Shown one piece after another: positions 1 through 6,966 of a stretch of 11,760 bases of DNA. Numbering within the stretch: position 1 is the first letter of the stretch; every line of letters starts with the position of its first letter. Source of the stretch: Hyphomicrobiales bacterium (GTDB lineage Bacteria > Pseudomonadota > Alphaproteobacteria > Rhizobiales > JALURZ01); contig JALURZ010000136.1 of NCBI GenBank assembly GCA_027058735.1, positions 1 to 11,760 on the forward strand, in the 5' to 3' direction. Position numbers and translations under genes: made by a program. Under the pieces are notes generated by a model that was not told the origin of the DNA, made no database searches, and saw only the letters and a list, made by a program, of their open reading frames with translations.

Positions 1-125
1 GGCTTCAGGTCAATTTCGACGGTTGCGACCGCGCGGGTATCGGCCGCCCTGTGGCCGCTGATCGACAACATGAACCCGGCGGCCGATACCCGCGCGGTCG
101 CAACCGTCGAAATTGACCTGAAGCC
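1..125. repeat. Perfect 48-bp inverted repeat with 29-bp spacer at the window edge
   Basis: Bases 1-48 are the exact reverse complement of bases 78-125, with no mismatch, and the match stops abruptly at 49/77. The right arm is real Rieske coding sequence. The left arm reads in frame into the same protein but gives a run of residues unlike a Rieske N-terminus, which would normally be a twin-arginine signal and membrane anchor. A long perfect arm that begins at the very first base of the window is typical of a fold-back read or contig-end artefact. A genuine genomic hairpin is possible but less likely. Confidence 0.9.
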
Positions 126-492
126 CATCGAGCCCGGCCAGCGGGTCACCGTGGTGTGGCAGGGCAAGCCGATCTTCATCGACCACCGCACGCAACGCCA
201 GATCGCGCGCGCGAAGGCGGATGACAATGCGGATTTGCCGGATCCCGCGAGCGATGCCTCGCGTGTCAAACAGGAAGAATGGCTCGTTGTGATCGGCATC
301 TGCACCCATCTTGGCTGCATACCGGTGGGGCAGAAGCCGGGAGATCGGCTCGGGGACTGGGGCGGCTGGTTTTGCCCGTGTCACGGGTCGCATTATGATA
401 CCGCCGGGCGGATCAGAAAGGGTCCGGCCCCGAAAAATCTCTATCTGCCGCCCTATGACATCGGCAAGGACGGCATGCTGCGGATCGGCTGA
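49..492 (+). CDS. petA: Rieske iron-sulfur subunit of cytochrome bc1 complex, 5' partial
   Basis: This is the C-terminal domain of a ubiquinol-cytochrome c reductase Rieske protein. It carries the 2Fe-2S cluster that passes electrons from ubiquinol to cytochrome c1 on the periplasmic side of the membrane. Counting from the Met codon at 70, cluster box I is CTHLGC at residues 78-83 (Cys78, His80) and box II is CPCHGSHYD at 102-110 (Cys102, His105). Cys83 and Cys104 are the disulfide cysteines, and GPAP at 118-121 forms the Pro loop. The residues just before that Met (LWPLIDN, from base 49) match the end of the usual N-terminal anchor, so the Met at 70 is internal and not the start. The real N-terminus, with its signal and membrane anchor, is absent because bases 1-48 are a reverse-complement copy of 78-125. 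The C-terminus is complete. No cytochrome b gene follows, and the next gene is convergent. Confidence 0.93.
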   Translation: MWPLIDNMNPAADTRAVATVEIDLKPIEPGQRVTVVWQGKPIFIDHRTQRQIARAKADDNADLPDPASDASRVKQEEWLVVIGICTHLGCIPVGQKPGDRLGDWGGWFCPCHGSHYDTAGRIRKGPAPKNLYLPPYDIGKDGMLRIG

Positions 493-516
493 ACCGGCTC
501 CGCTGCAGCGCCCCGT

Positions 517-2004
517 TCAGGCGACCTCGCGCGCGGCTTCCCAGGCTTTCGTCGTGGCCTCGTTGATCTGCTTGATCTGCTCGGTCGCATCGGCGATTTC
601 CTTCACGTTGACCGCGATCATCTCGACCCGTTCGGAGGCGGTCTGCATGGTGCCCGAGATTTCCTGGGTGACGGCGGTCTGCTGTTCCACCGCGCCGCCG
701 ATCGACGAGGAGATTTCGTTGATCTTGCCGATGGTCCCGGAAAAGGCCTGAACCGCGCTCACAGCCTCATTGGTGGCGGACTGCACCTGCCCGATCTGGT
801 TACCGATCTGTTCGGTGGCCTTGGCTGTCTGGTTGGCCAGCGTTTTCACCTCATTCGCGACGACCGCAAATCCCTTGCCCGATTCGCCCGCCCTGGCCGC
901 TTCGATCGTGGCGTTGAGCGCAAGCAGGTTCGTCTGCTCGGCGATGTTGCTGATCAGTTCGACGACTTCGCTGATTTTTTCGACCGAGTTCGCAAGACCG
1001 CTGATGATTTCACCGGTCTGCTCCGCCTCATGTACCGCGCTGGAGGTGATTTCAAGCGCTTCGCTGATCTGCCGGCTGATTTCCGCCACGGAACACGACA
1101 GTTCCTCGGCTCCAGAGGCGACCGACTGAACGCTCATCGAGGTTTCGTTGGTGGCATCGGCCGCGGTGATGGACTGCTGGGCGGCGCCATCGACAATGGT
1201 CGTGATTTCGCAAAACTTTGAATCCATCTCGCGCTGGACTTCCTCGCGTTTCAAGCGCTCGCGCACCGTGGCGGTTGTGTCGGTGGCGTATTTGACCACC
1301 TTGAACGGCTTGCCGTTCATGTCGTCGATCGGGTTGTAGGTGGCCTGGATCCAGATTTCGCGGCCATCCTTGCCGACCCGCTTGAACTCACCCGACTGGA
1401 ACTTTCCGGCCCGCAGTTCTTCCCAGAACTTTTTGTAGGCAGGACAGTCGCGTTCGGCGGGCTCGACAAACATGGAGTGATGCTTGCCGGCGATTTCATC
1501 GAGCCGATAGCCAAGCGTATCGAGGAAATTGTCATTGGCCTGAATGATGGTGCCGTCGAGGTTGAACTCGATCACCGCCTGCGACTTGCTGATCGCGGCG
1601 ATCTGGCCCTGGGTATCGGCGATCGCCAGTTTACGGGCCGTGATATCGGTTGCCAGCTTGACGATTTTGGTGACCGTGCCATCGGCCCCCCTGACGGGAT
1701 TGTAGCTCGCCTGGATCCAGACTTCTTTTCCGTTCTTGCCGAAGCGTCTGTATTCGGACTGCTGGGAATGTCCCTGCCGCAGTTTTTCCCAGAACCCGGT
1801 ATATTCCGCCGTTTCGGCGTGACCGGGCTCGACGAACATGGAATGGTGGCGGCCCGTGATCTCGTCCAGGGAATATCCCATCGTGTCGAGAAAATTCTCG
1901 TTCGCGTTCACTATGGTGCCATCCGGCTTGAATTCTATGATCGCCTGTGAATCCTGCAGCGCATCAAGCACGCTTGCGGCATCCGAACCAGAAAAGGGCC
2001 ACAT
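517..2004 (-). CDS. Soluble methyl-accepting chemotaxis protein with tandem PAS domains
   Basis: A 495-residue chemoreceptor with two PAS sensor domains (about residues 12-125 and 134-247) followed by a methyl-accepting signalling domain (about 265-480). The conserved hairpin tip that contacts CheA and CheW is clear at 351-385 (NIAEQTNLLALNATIEAARAG and onward to GFAVVANEV). There is no transmembrane segment, signal peptide or HAMP domain, so it should be cytoplasmic and sense an internal cue such as redox state, oxygen or a metabolite. The PAS ligand cannot be read from the sequence. The two PAS copies are close to each other: both contain HHSMFVEP and the WIQA(S/T)YNP block. The architecture resembles Pseudomonas BdlA, but equivalence is not claimed. 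On the minus strand a GGAG lies 7 bases before the ATG, which supports this start. The gene is convergent with the Rieske gene, with 24 bases between their stop codons, and appears monocistronic. Confidence 0.95.
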   Translation of the reverse strand: MWPFSGSDAASVLDALQDSQAIIEFKPDGTIVNANENFLDTMGYSLDEITGRHHSMFVEPGHAETAEYTGFWEKLRQGHSQQSEYRRFGKNGKEVWIQASYNPVRGADGTVTKIVKLATDITARKLAIADTQGQIAAISKSQAVIEFNLDGTIIQANDNFLDTLGYRLDEIAGKHHSMFVEPAERDCPAYKKFWEELRAGKFQSGEFKRVGKDGREIWIQATYNPIDDMNGKPFKVVKYATDTTATVRERLKREEVQREMDSKFCEITTIVDGAAQQSITAADATNETSMSVQSVASGAEELSCSVAEISRQISEALEITSSAVHEAEQTGEIISGLANSVEKISEVVELISNIAEQTNLLALNATIEAARAGESGKGFAVVANEVKTLANQTAKATEQIGNQIGQVQSATNEAVSAVQAFSGTIGKINEISSSIGGAVEQQTAVTQEISGTMQTASERVEMIAVNVKEIADATEQIKQINEATTKAWEAAREVA

Positions 2005-2217
2005 GATTGATCTCCAAATCCCGGGGAGGATTGTTGTGGGTCGTGTCTTGCAAACGTGGCGACACCGCGCAAACGAAGGCGCAGGGTCCGTGCTATCCCC
2101 CGTGGAGTGTTTCTACACCTGTTGGCGTTAAACGATCGTAAATGCGCCCGTGACGGGGAGCACGCCAATCCGGGCCTTGCGGCGGCGCGCCGGCAGGAGC
2201 GCCCCCGGGCGGGGCCC
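2005..2217. other. Intergenic region: chemoreceptor leader and end of catabolic operon
   Basis: This 213-base gap lies between the end of the seven-gene operon (stop at 2218) and the start of the chemoreceptor gene (ATG at 2004), both on the minus strand. The only clear signal is the GGAG ribosome site at about 2012-2015 for the chemoreceptor gene. A short GC-only hairpin (arms GCCCC/GGGGC, about 2198-2215) lies just past the operon stop but has no T-run, so it is not called as a terminator. I see no convincing promoter, small gene or RNA. Confidence 0.5.
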
Positions 2218-3039
2218 TCATACGTGTTTCTGGAACCGCCGGCAGGTTATGTCGAGAACCTCCTCGGGGTCGCGCAGCCACCAGTTTTTCGCGGAGAAAA
2301 TCTCAACCTCCACATACCCCTCATAGCCGGCCGCCGCGACCCATCCGCTGATCTGCCTGATATCGATGATCCCGTCCCCCATCATGCCGCGATCGAGCAG
2401 CAGATCGGTTGTGGGCACCAGCCAGTCGCAGACATGATAGCCCAGTATCCGCCCGGCGGCCCGGGCGATCTCGTTTCTGAGGGTGTCGTCCCACCACAGG
2501 TGATAGACATCGATGGCCACGCCGAGCCCGGCGCCCAGTTCCTCGCACAGATCGTTGGCGTGACGCAGGGTGTTGATACACGCGCGCTCGGCCGCATACA
2601 TGGGGTGCAGAGGCTCGATTGCGAGCGGGACATTGGCCGCGCGCGCGTGTTCGAGCAGCGCGGCGATGCCGTCGCGCACCTGATCATGCGCACCGGCGAG
2701 GTCTCGCGATCCTTCCGGCAGACCGCCGACCACGAGCACCAGGCAGTGCGCGCCAAGGGCCGCGGCCTCATCGACCGCGCGCCGGTTGTCGTCCAGCGAC
2801 CGCGCGCGCGCCGCCTTGTCAGGGCCTGTGAACATGCCCCCCCGGCACACCCCCGACACTTCGAGGCCGCTATCGCGGATCACCCGGGCCGCCTGTTTCA
2901 CTCCGATGTCGTGGATCTTGTGACGCCACGGCGCGATCGCCGGGATGGCGTGGCGCACGCATGCGTCCACGCAACGTTCCAGCGACAGCCGCCGGTCGAT
3001 GGTGGCGCTGTTGATCGACAGCCGGGCGATATCCGCCAT
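2218..3039 (-). CDS. Sugar phosphate isomerase/epimerase-like TIM barrel protein
   Basis: A 273-residue protein of the xylose-isomerase-like TIM barrel superfamily (AP-endonuclease-2 fold), which includes IolE/IolI, hydroxypyruvate isomerase and 3-keto-sugar epimerases. Candidate divalent-metal ligands sit at the usual strand ends: Glu142 (LAIEPLHP), Asp177 and His180 (VAIDVYHLWWD), His202 (YHVCDW) and Glu244/Glu246 (YVEVEIF). A GDGIID motif at 221-226 resembles the substrate loop of this family. Length is normal and there is no signal peptide, so it is cytoplasmic. It is the last gene of the minus-strand operon and starts 3 bases after the DUF993 gene stops, so the two are probably translationally coupled. 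Isomerase, epimerase and lyase activities all occur in this fold. The actual substrate, likely an intermediate made by the upstream dehydrogenase or aldolases, is unknown. Confidence 0.88.
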   Translation of the reverse strand: MADIARLSINSATIDRRLSLERCVDACVRHAIPAIAPWRHKIHDIGVKQAARVIRDSGLEVSGVCRGGMFTGPDKAARARSLDDNRRAVDEAAALGAHCLVLVVGGLPEGSRDLAGAHDQVRDGIAALLEHARAANVPLAIEPLHPMYAAERACINTLRHANDLCEELGAGLGVAIDVYHLWWDDTLRNEIARAAGRILGYHVCDWLVPTTDLLLDRGMMGDGIIDIRQISGWVAAAGYEGYVEVEIFSAKNWWLRDPEEVLDITCRRFQKHV

Positions 3040-3042
3040 GGC

Positions 3043-4224
3043 TCAGACCCCCACACCATGAACCGCCATCACCTGTGAAGCGCGTGCGCAGGCAAGCTCG
3101 GGATCGCGCAACACCCCGGCCCTGTCCGCCAGCCGCACAACGTCCGCCAGATGCAGGGCGGAGCGCGCGCCGTGTTGCCCGGCGACCATGACGAAATGGT
3201 CCTGGTGCCCGTTCAGATAGGCCAGAAACACGATGCCGGTCTTGTAGAACCGGGTGGGGGCGGCGAATATGTGGCGCGACAGGGGCACGGTCGGTTCGAG
3301 AATATCCCGGTAGCCGGCCATGTCCTGCCGCGCCATGGCCTGAAGAGCGGCACTCGCCGCCGGGGCAATGGCGTCGAAAATGCCAAGCAGCGCATCGGAA
3401 TGCCCCGCATCGTCGCCGGCGATCAGTCTGGCGAAGTTGAAATCATCGCCCGTATACATCCGCACCCCGCGCGGCAGCCGGTTGCGCATGGCGATTTCCC
3501 GGGCATCGTCCAGCAGCGAGATCTTGATGCCGTCCACTTTCGCGGCGTTGTGCCCGATGACCTCCAGGCAGACCTCCATCGCCTTGTCCAGGTCCCCATG
3601 ACCCCAATAGCCTTTGAGCGCGGGGTCGAACATGTCTCCCAGCCAGTGCAGGATGACCGGCGCGCCGACCTGCCCCAGAATATGGTTGTAGACCTTCAGA
3701 TAGTCGTCGGCAGACGTCGCGCAGGCGCAAAGCGCGCGGCTCGCCATGAGAATGATGCGCCCCCCCGCCTTCTCGATGGCGGCGCATTGCTGCTCATAGG
3801 CCGCGATGACATCGTCTACCCCGTGGTGCGCGGCAGGGTCGAGGTGGTCGGTGCCCGCGCCGCTGGCGAGCAGGGCCGGGTGGCCGGTGCCGGCGGTAAA
3901 GTCGCGGGCCGCGGCGATCGAACGCCGGACAAGTTCGAGCGAGGAGGGCCAGTCCAGTCCGCTGCCGCGCTGCGCCGTGTCCATGGCTTCCGCCACGCCC
4001 AGCCCGAGGCCCCACAGATACCGGCGATAAGCGATGGTCGCGTCCCAGTCGATCGCGGTGTCGAGCCCCGGATCGCCATCGTGCATCGCATCGGCGACCA
4101 CATGGGCGGCCGCGTAGGCGATCCGCGGCGCCGCACTGCTGGTCAGGACGTCGAACGTTTGGGCGCGCGACATGGTGTAGGTCTCAAGACCCCGGTCCCG
4201 CGTCGGCAATACAAGGCTTGGCAT
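3043..4224 (-). CDS. DUF993 family, dihydrodipicolinate-synthase-like protein
   Basis: A 393-residue protein recognised as DUF993, a family distantly related to dihydrodipicolinate synthase/N-acetylneuraminate lyase and usually found in sugar or polyol operons. Visible family blocks are the N-terminal LPTxxxxLETY (residues 6-16), IAYAAAHVVAD (35-45), WGLGLGVAEAMDTAQRG (71-87), ILHWLGDMFDPALKGYWG (191-208) and DGIKISLLD (231-239). Lys234 in the last block is the likely Schiff-base lysine, by analogy with the DapA fold. The ATG at 4224 is preferred over an internal Met at residue 18 because the LPT...LETY segment is family-conserved. A GGGAG lies about 11 bases upstream. It begins 20 bases after the dehydrogenase stops and ends 3 bases before the TIM barrel gene. 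Retro-aldol cleavage or a related lyase step is inferred. No substrate is assigned. Confidence 0.87.
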   Translation of the reverse strand: MPSLVLPTRDRGLETYTMSRAQTFDVLTSSAAPRIAYAAAHVVADAMHDGDPGLDTAIDWDATIAYRRYLWGLGLGVAEAMDTAQRGSGLDWPSSLELVRRSIAAARDFTAGTGHPALLASGAGTDHLDPAAHHGVDDVIAAYEQQCAAIEKAGGRIILMASRALCACATSADDYLKVYNHILGQVGAPVILHWLGDMFDPALKGYWGHGDLDKAMEVCLEVIGHNAAKVDGIKISLLDDAREIAMRNRLPRGVRMYTGDDFNFARLIAGDDAGHSDALLGIFDAIAPAASAALQAMARQDMAGYRDILEPTVPLSRHIFAAPTRFYKTGIVFLAYLNGHQDHFVMVAGQHGARSALHLADVVRLADRAGVLRDPELACARASQVMAVHGVGV

Positions 4225-4244
4225 GGGCTATCCGCTCCCACGCT

Positions 4245-5396
4245 CTAAAGGGCCAGATCCGGCAGATCGACCCAGGCGCGCTCCCGCCAGCTCTTCAGGC
4301 CCGCCTCGGCCAGTTGCACGCCCCTGGCGCCTTCCAGCAGGTCATGACGCCACGGCCCATCCTCGAAGATGTGGCGGATGAACATCTCCCACTGCACCTT
4401 GAAGCCGTTGTCAAAGTCCACGGTGTCCGGCACCTCCAGCCATTGCCCGGCAAACCGCATGGTCTGGGGCTGGTCGGGGTTCCACACCGGCTTGGGCGTG
4501 TTGACGTTCGCCTGGGTGACGCAGCGGTGCAGACCGGCAACCGCTGACCCCTTCGTGCCATCGACATGGAAGGTGACCAGATCGTCCCGGTTGACACGGG
4601 TACACCACGAGGAATTCATCTGCGCGACGATATCGCCTTCAAGTTCGAAGATGGCGTAAGCGGCGTCATCCGCGTCCGCCTTGTATGGCTTGCCGGCTTC
4701 GTCGATGCGTTCGCGGATATGGGTGGCGCCGAGGCACGACACCGATCTGACCGGGGCGATGGTGTGATCGAGCACATAGCGCCAGTGGCACAGCATATCC
4801 AGAATAATGCTGCCGCCATCGGCCTTGCGATAGTTCCAGCTCGGCCGCTGGGCCGGTTGCAGACCGCCCTCGAAAACCCAATAGCCGAATTCGCCGCGCA
4901 CCGACAGGATGCGGCCGAAAAACCCGGCATCGCGCAACATCTTGAGCTTGAGCAGACCGGGCAGAAAAATCTTGTCCTGAACGACGCCGTGCCTGATCCC
5001 CGCCCTGGCCGCAAGGCGCGCCACCCGCAACGCATCGTCAAGCGTTTCGGCGACCGGCTTTTCGCAATAGACATGCTTGCCGGCGGCAATGGCGCGTTCC
5101 AGCAGGCCGGCGCGCAACTGGGTCGAAGCGGCATCGAAAAACAGCGCATCGTCCTTGTTTTCCAGCGCGCCGTCGAGATCGCTCGTCCAGCGCTCGATCC
5201 CATGCGCCCTGGCCAGACGCGCCACCTTTTGCCCATTGCGCCCGACCAGCAGCGGATCGGGCATGACCGTATCGCCGTTGGCCAGCGCCACGCCGCCCTG
5301 TTCGCGGATCGCCAGAATGGAGCGCACGAGATGCTGGTTCGTCCCCATCCGGCCGGTCACGCCGTTCATGATGATTCCCAAACGCTGGTCGGCCAT
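4245..5396 (-). CDS. Gfo/Idh/MocA family NAD(P)-dependent oxidoreductase
   Basis: A 383-residue soluble dehydrogenase. The N-terminal Rossmann fold begins with GIIMNGVTGRMG (7-18). The cofactor-domain CEKP is at 111-114 and Lys113 is the conserved catalytic lysine. The C-terminal domain shows GGSIILDMLCHW (194-205), whose Asp200 and His204 match the catalytic Asp/His pair of the family. Members oxidise or reduce hydroxyl groups on sugars, inositols and related rings. The TGRMG form of the nucleotide loop resembles dihydrodipicolinate reductase more than typical Gfo/Idh/MocA members, but the EKP and Asp/His motifs place it firmly here. An AGGAGA (5405-5410, minus strand) lies 8 bases before the ATG and overlaps the stop codon of the ATPase gene, implying coupled translation. 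It is the fifth gene of the operon. The substrate is unknown, but the pairing with a TIM barrel isomerase is common in polyol and keto-sugar pathways. Confidence 0.92.
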   Translation of the reverse strand: MADQRLGIIMNGVTGRMGTNQHLVRSILAIREQGGVALANGDTVMPDPLLVGRNGQKVARLARAHGIERWTSDLDGALENKDDALFFDAASTQLRAGLLERAIAAGKHVYCEKPVAETLDDALRVARLAARAGIRHGVVQDKIFLPGLLKLKMLRDAGFFGRILSVRGEFGYWVFEGGLQPAQRPSWNYRKADGGSIILDMLCHWRYVLDHTIAPVRSVSCLGATHIRERIDEAGKPYKADADDAAYAIFELEGDIVAQMNSSWCTRVNRDDLVTFHVDGTKGSAVAGLHRCVTQANVNTPKPVWNPDQPQTMRFAGQWLEVPDTVDFDNGFKVQWEMFIRHIFEDGPWRHDLLEGARGVQLAEAGLKSWRERAWVDLPDLAL

Positions 5397-5408
5397 GATG
5401 CACTTCTC

Positions 5409-6173
5409 CTATTCCAGACCCAGCAGCCGGTAGATTCGCAGGGCATAACGGCCGAATTTGCCGCTGGTCTTGACTTCCAGCTTGCGCGGCATCTTGAGAT
5501 CGACGCGAAAATTGTCGGCCATGCGCGCAGGCCGCGCGGTCAGGACCGCGACCCGGGTGCCGAGGAAAATCGCTTCGGGGATCGAATGGGTGACAAACAC
5601 GATGGTCTTGCGGCTTTCGCGCCAGATCCGCATCAACTCCAGGTTCATCTTGTCGCGGGTCAGCGCATCGAGCGCGCCGAACGGCTCGTCCATCAAGATC
5701 AGTTTGGGATCATGCACCAGCGAGCGGGCGATGGCGGCGCGCTGCTGCATGCCGCCGGAGAGTTCATAGGGGTATTTTTCCTCAAATCCATCGAGACCGA
5801 CCATGGCGAGCAGGTCGCGGGCGCGCTCGCGCGCCTCGCCCATGGGCAGCCCGAGAATTTCGGCCGGCAGCAGCACATTGTCGATGATCTTGCGCCATTT
5901 GAGCAGCAGGGCCGCCTGAAACACCATGCCGACATCCCTTGAGGGATCGAACGACACACCGCCTCCGCCGATCGACACCGTGCCGCCGTCTTGTTGGTGC
6001 AGCCCAGCAAGAATTTTCAGCAGGGTCGTCTTGCCGCAGCCCGACGGGCCAACCAGAGAGACGAATTCGCCCTGTTCGATATCCATGGTCACATCGGAAA
6101 CGGCGACGATTTCCTCATCGCGGGCCTGATAGACCTTGCGAACCGCGTCGAGCTTTATGAAGGCTTCGCTCAT
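5409..6173 (-). CDS. NitT/TauT-type ABC transporter ATP-binding protein
   Basis: The 254-residue ATPase of an ABC importer in the nitrate/sulfonate/taurine (SsuB/TauB-like) class. All nucleotide-binding motifs are intact: Walker A GPSGCGKTT (42-50), Q-loop Gln86 (MVFQ), signature LSGGM (138-142), Walker B LILMDEP (158-164) and switch His196 (VTHS). The open frame continues far upstream, but the extension overlaps the permease gene in another frame. The ATG at 6173, 5 bases after the permease stop, gives the family's normal length and N-terminus (MSEAFIKLDAVRKVY). The start is preceded by a short AAGG directly beside it, so translation is probably coupled to the permease. It should energise import together with the adjacent permease and the binding protein at 9721-10710. 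The substrate class cannot be deduced from the ATPase. Confidence 0.95.
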   Translation of the reverse strand: MSEAFIKLDAVRKVYQARDEEIVAVSDVTMDIEQGEFVSLVGPSGCGKTTLLKILAGLHQQDGGTVSIGGGGVSFDPSRDVGMVFQAALLLKWRKIIDNVLLPAEILGLPMGEARERARDLLAMVGLDGFEEKYPYELSGGMQQRAAIARSLVHDPKLILMDEPFGALDALTRDKMNLELMRIWRESRKTIVFVTHSIPEAIFLGTRVAVLTARPARMADNFRVDLKMPRKLEVKTSGKFGRYALRIYRLLGLE

Positions 6174-6178
6174 CCTTA

Positions 6179-6946
6179 CTACTGCACCCTCGAATCGCGG
6201 ATGACAAAAACATGCTCCAGCGCCAGCACCAGCAAATAGAGCGCCACGCCGACCAGCGTGATCAGCAGCACCGCCATGAACATCGCCGCCGTATCGAGGG
6301 TCACCTGGACCTGAAGCATCAGATAGCCCAGCCCCTCCTGGGACGCGATGAACTCGCCGACGATCGCACCGGCGACCGCCAGCACGACCGCCACTTTCAT
6401 GCCCGAGAAGATATAGGGCAGGGAGCCGGGCAACTGGATCTTGGTGAAAATCTGCCAGCGCGAGGCCTTGAGCGCGCGTACCAGATCGACCAGATCGGGT
6501 TCGATTTCCTTCAGGCCCCGGTCCGTGGTCAGCAGGATCGGCAAAAAGCAGATCGAAAACGCGATGATGATGTTCGGGATCACGCCATAGGACATCCACA
6601 CGATGAACAAAGGCCCCATGGCGACCTTCGGGATCATGTTCAAGGACACGACAAGCGGCATCAAGGTGGTGTTCAGAAGCCGGAACCAGGAAAACAGCAG
6701 CGCCAGACCGACACCGACGAACACGGCGATGAAATAGCCGCCGAAAATCTCGATGGCGGTGACCTTCGTATTGGCAAGCCAGTTGTAGTCCACCGTCAGG
6801 GCCGCCAGGGTCGCCTGCGGCGTCGGCATGACATAGGCGGGCACATCCCAGATTTCGACGAACAGATACCAGATCAGCACAACCAGCAGGTGAATGGCGA
6901 TGATAAGGCCGTAGTGCTTGCTCTTTTCAGCCATCCAGGTCGTCAT
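6179..6946 (-). CDS. NitT/TauT-type ABC transporter permease
   Basis: A 255-residue inner-membrane permease of the SsuC/TauC type. Hydrophobic segments are visible at about 12-31, 67-88, 95-115, 120-140, 185-202 and 222-245, consistent with six membrane helices. The cytoplasmic EAA loop, which docks with the ATPase, is at about 155-178 (LVRALKASRWQIFTKIQLPG), and GEFIASQEGLGYL (198-210) follows, as is usual in this family. The open frame extends upstream to 7264, but that part overlaps the dioxygenase gene and is not membrane-like. The ATG at 6946 gives a normal N-terminus. A second Met four codons later is an alternative, and no strong ribosome site separates them. It starts 20 bases after the dioxygenase stops. 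A single permease gene implies a homodimer in the membrane. Confidence 0.93.
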   Translation of the reverse strand: MTTWMAEKSKHYGLIIAIHLLVVLIWYLFVEIWDVPAYVMPTPQATLAALTVDYNWLANTKVTAIEIFGGYFIAVFVGVGLALLFSWFRLLNTTLMPLVVSLNMIPKVAMGPLFIVWMSYGVIPNIIIAFSICFLPILLTTDRGLKEIEPDLVDLVRALKASRWQIFTKIQLPGSLPYIFSGMKVAVVLAVAGAIVGEFIASQEGLGYLMLQVQVTLDTAAMFMAVLLITLVGVALYLLVLALEHVFVIRDSRVQ

Positions 6947-6966
6947 GGTGTTCACCGTCGTGTTGT

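Noticed and set aside
2198..2215. GC-rich hairpin after the operon as an intrinsic terminator
   Set aside because: Only five pairs and no T-run on the minus strand.
2056..3078. 340-codon open frame on the + strand over the TIM barrel gene
   Set aside because: The opposite strand encodes a recognisable isomerase fold with metal ligands. This frame gives Arg/His/Gln-rich sequence without any domain and is open only because of high GC.
3151..4248. 365-codon open frame on the + strand opposite the DUF993 gene
   Set aside because: Antisense shadow of a conserved gene. Its composition is biased and it carries no motif.
4566..5942. 458-codon open frame on the + strand
   Set aside because: It spans the antisense of two clear genes (dehydrogenase and ABC ATPase) and shows no domain of its own.
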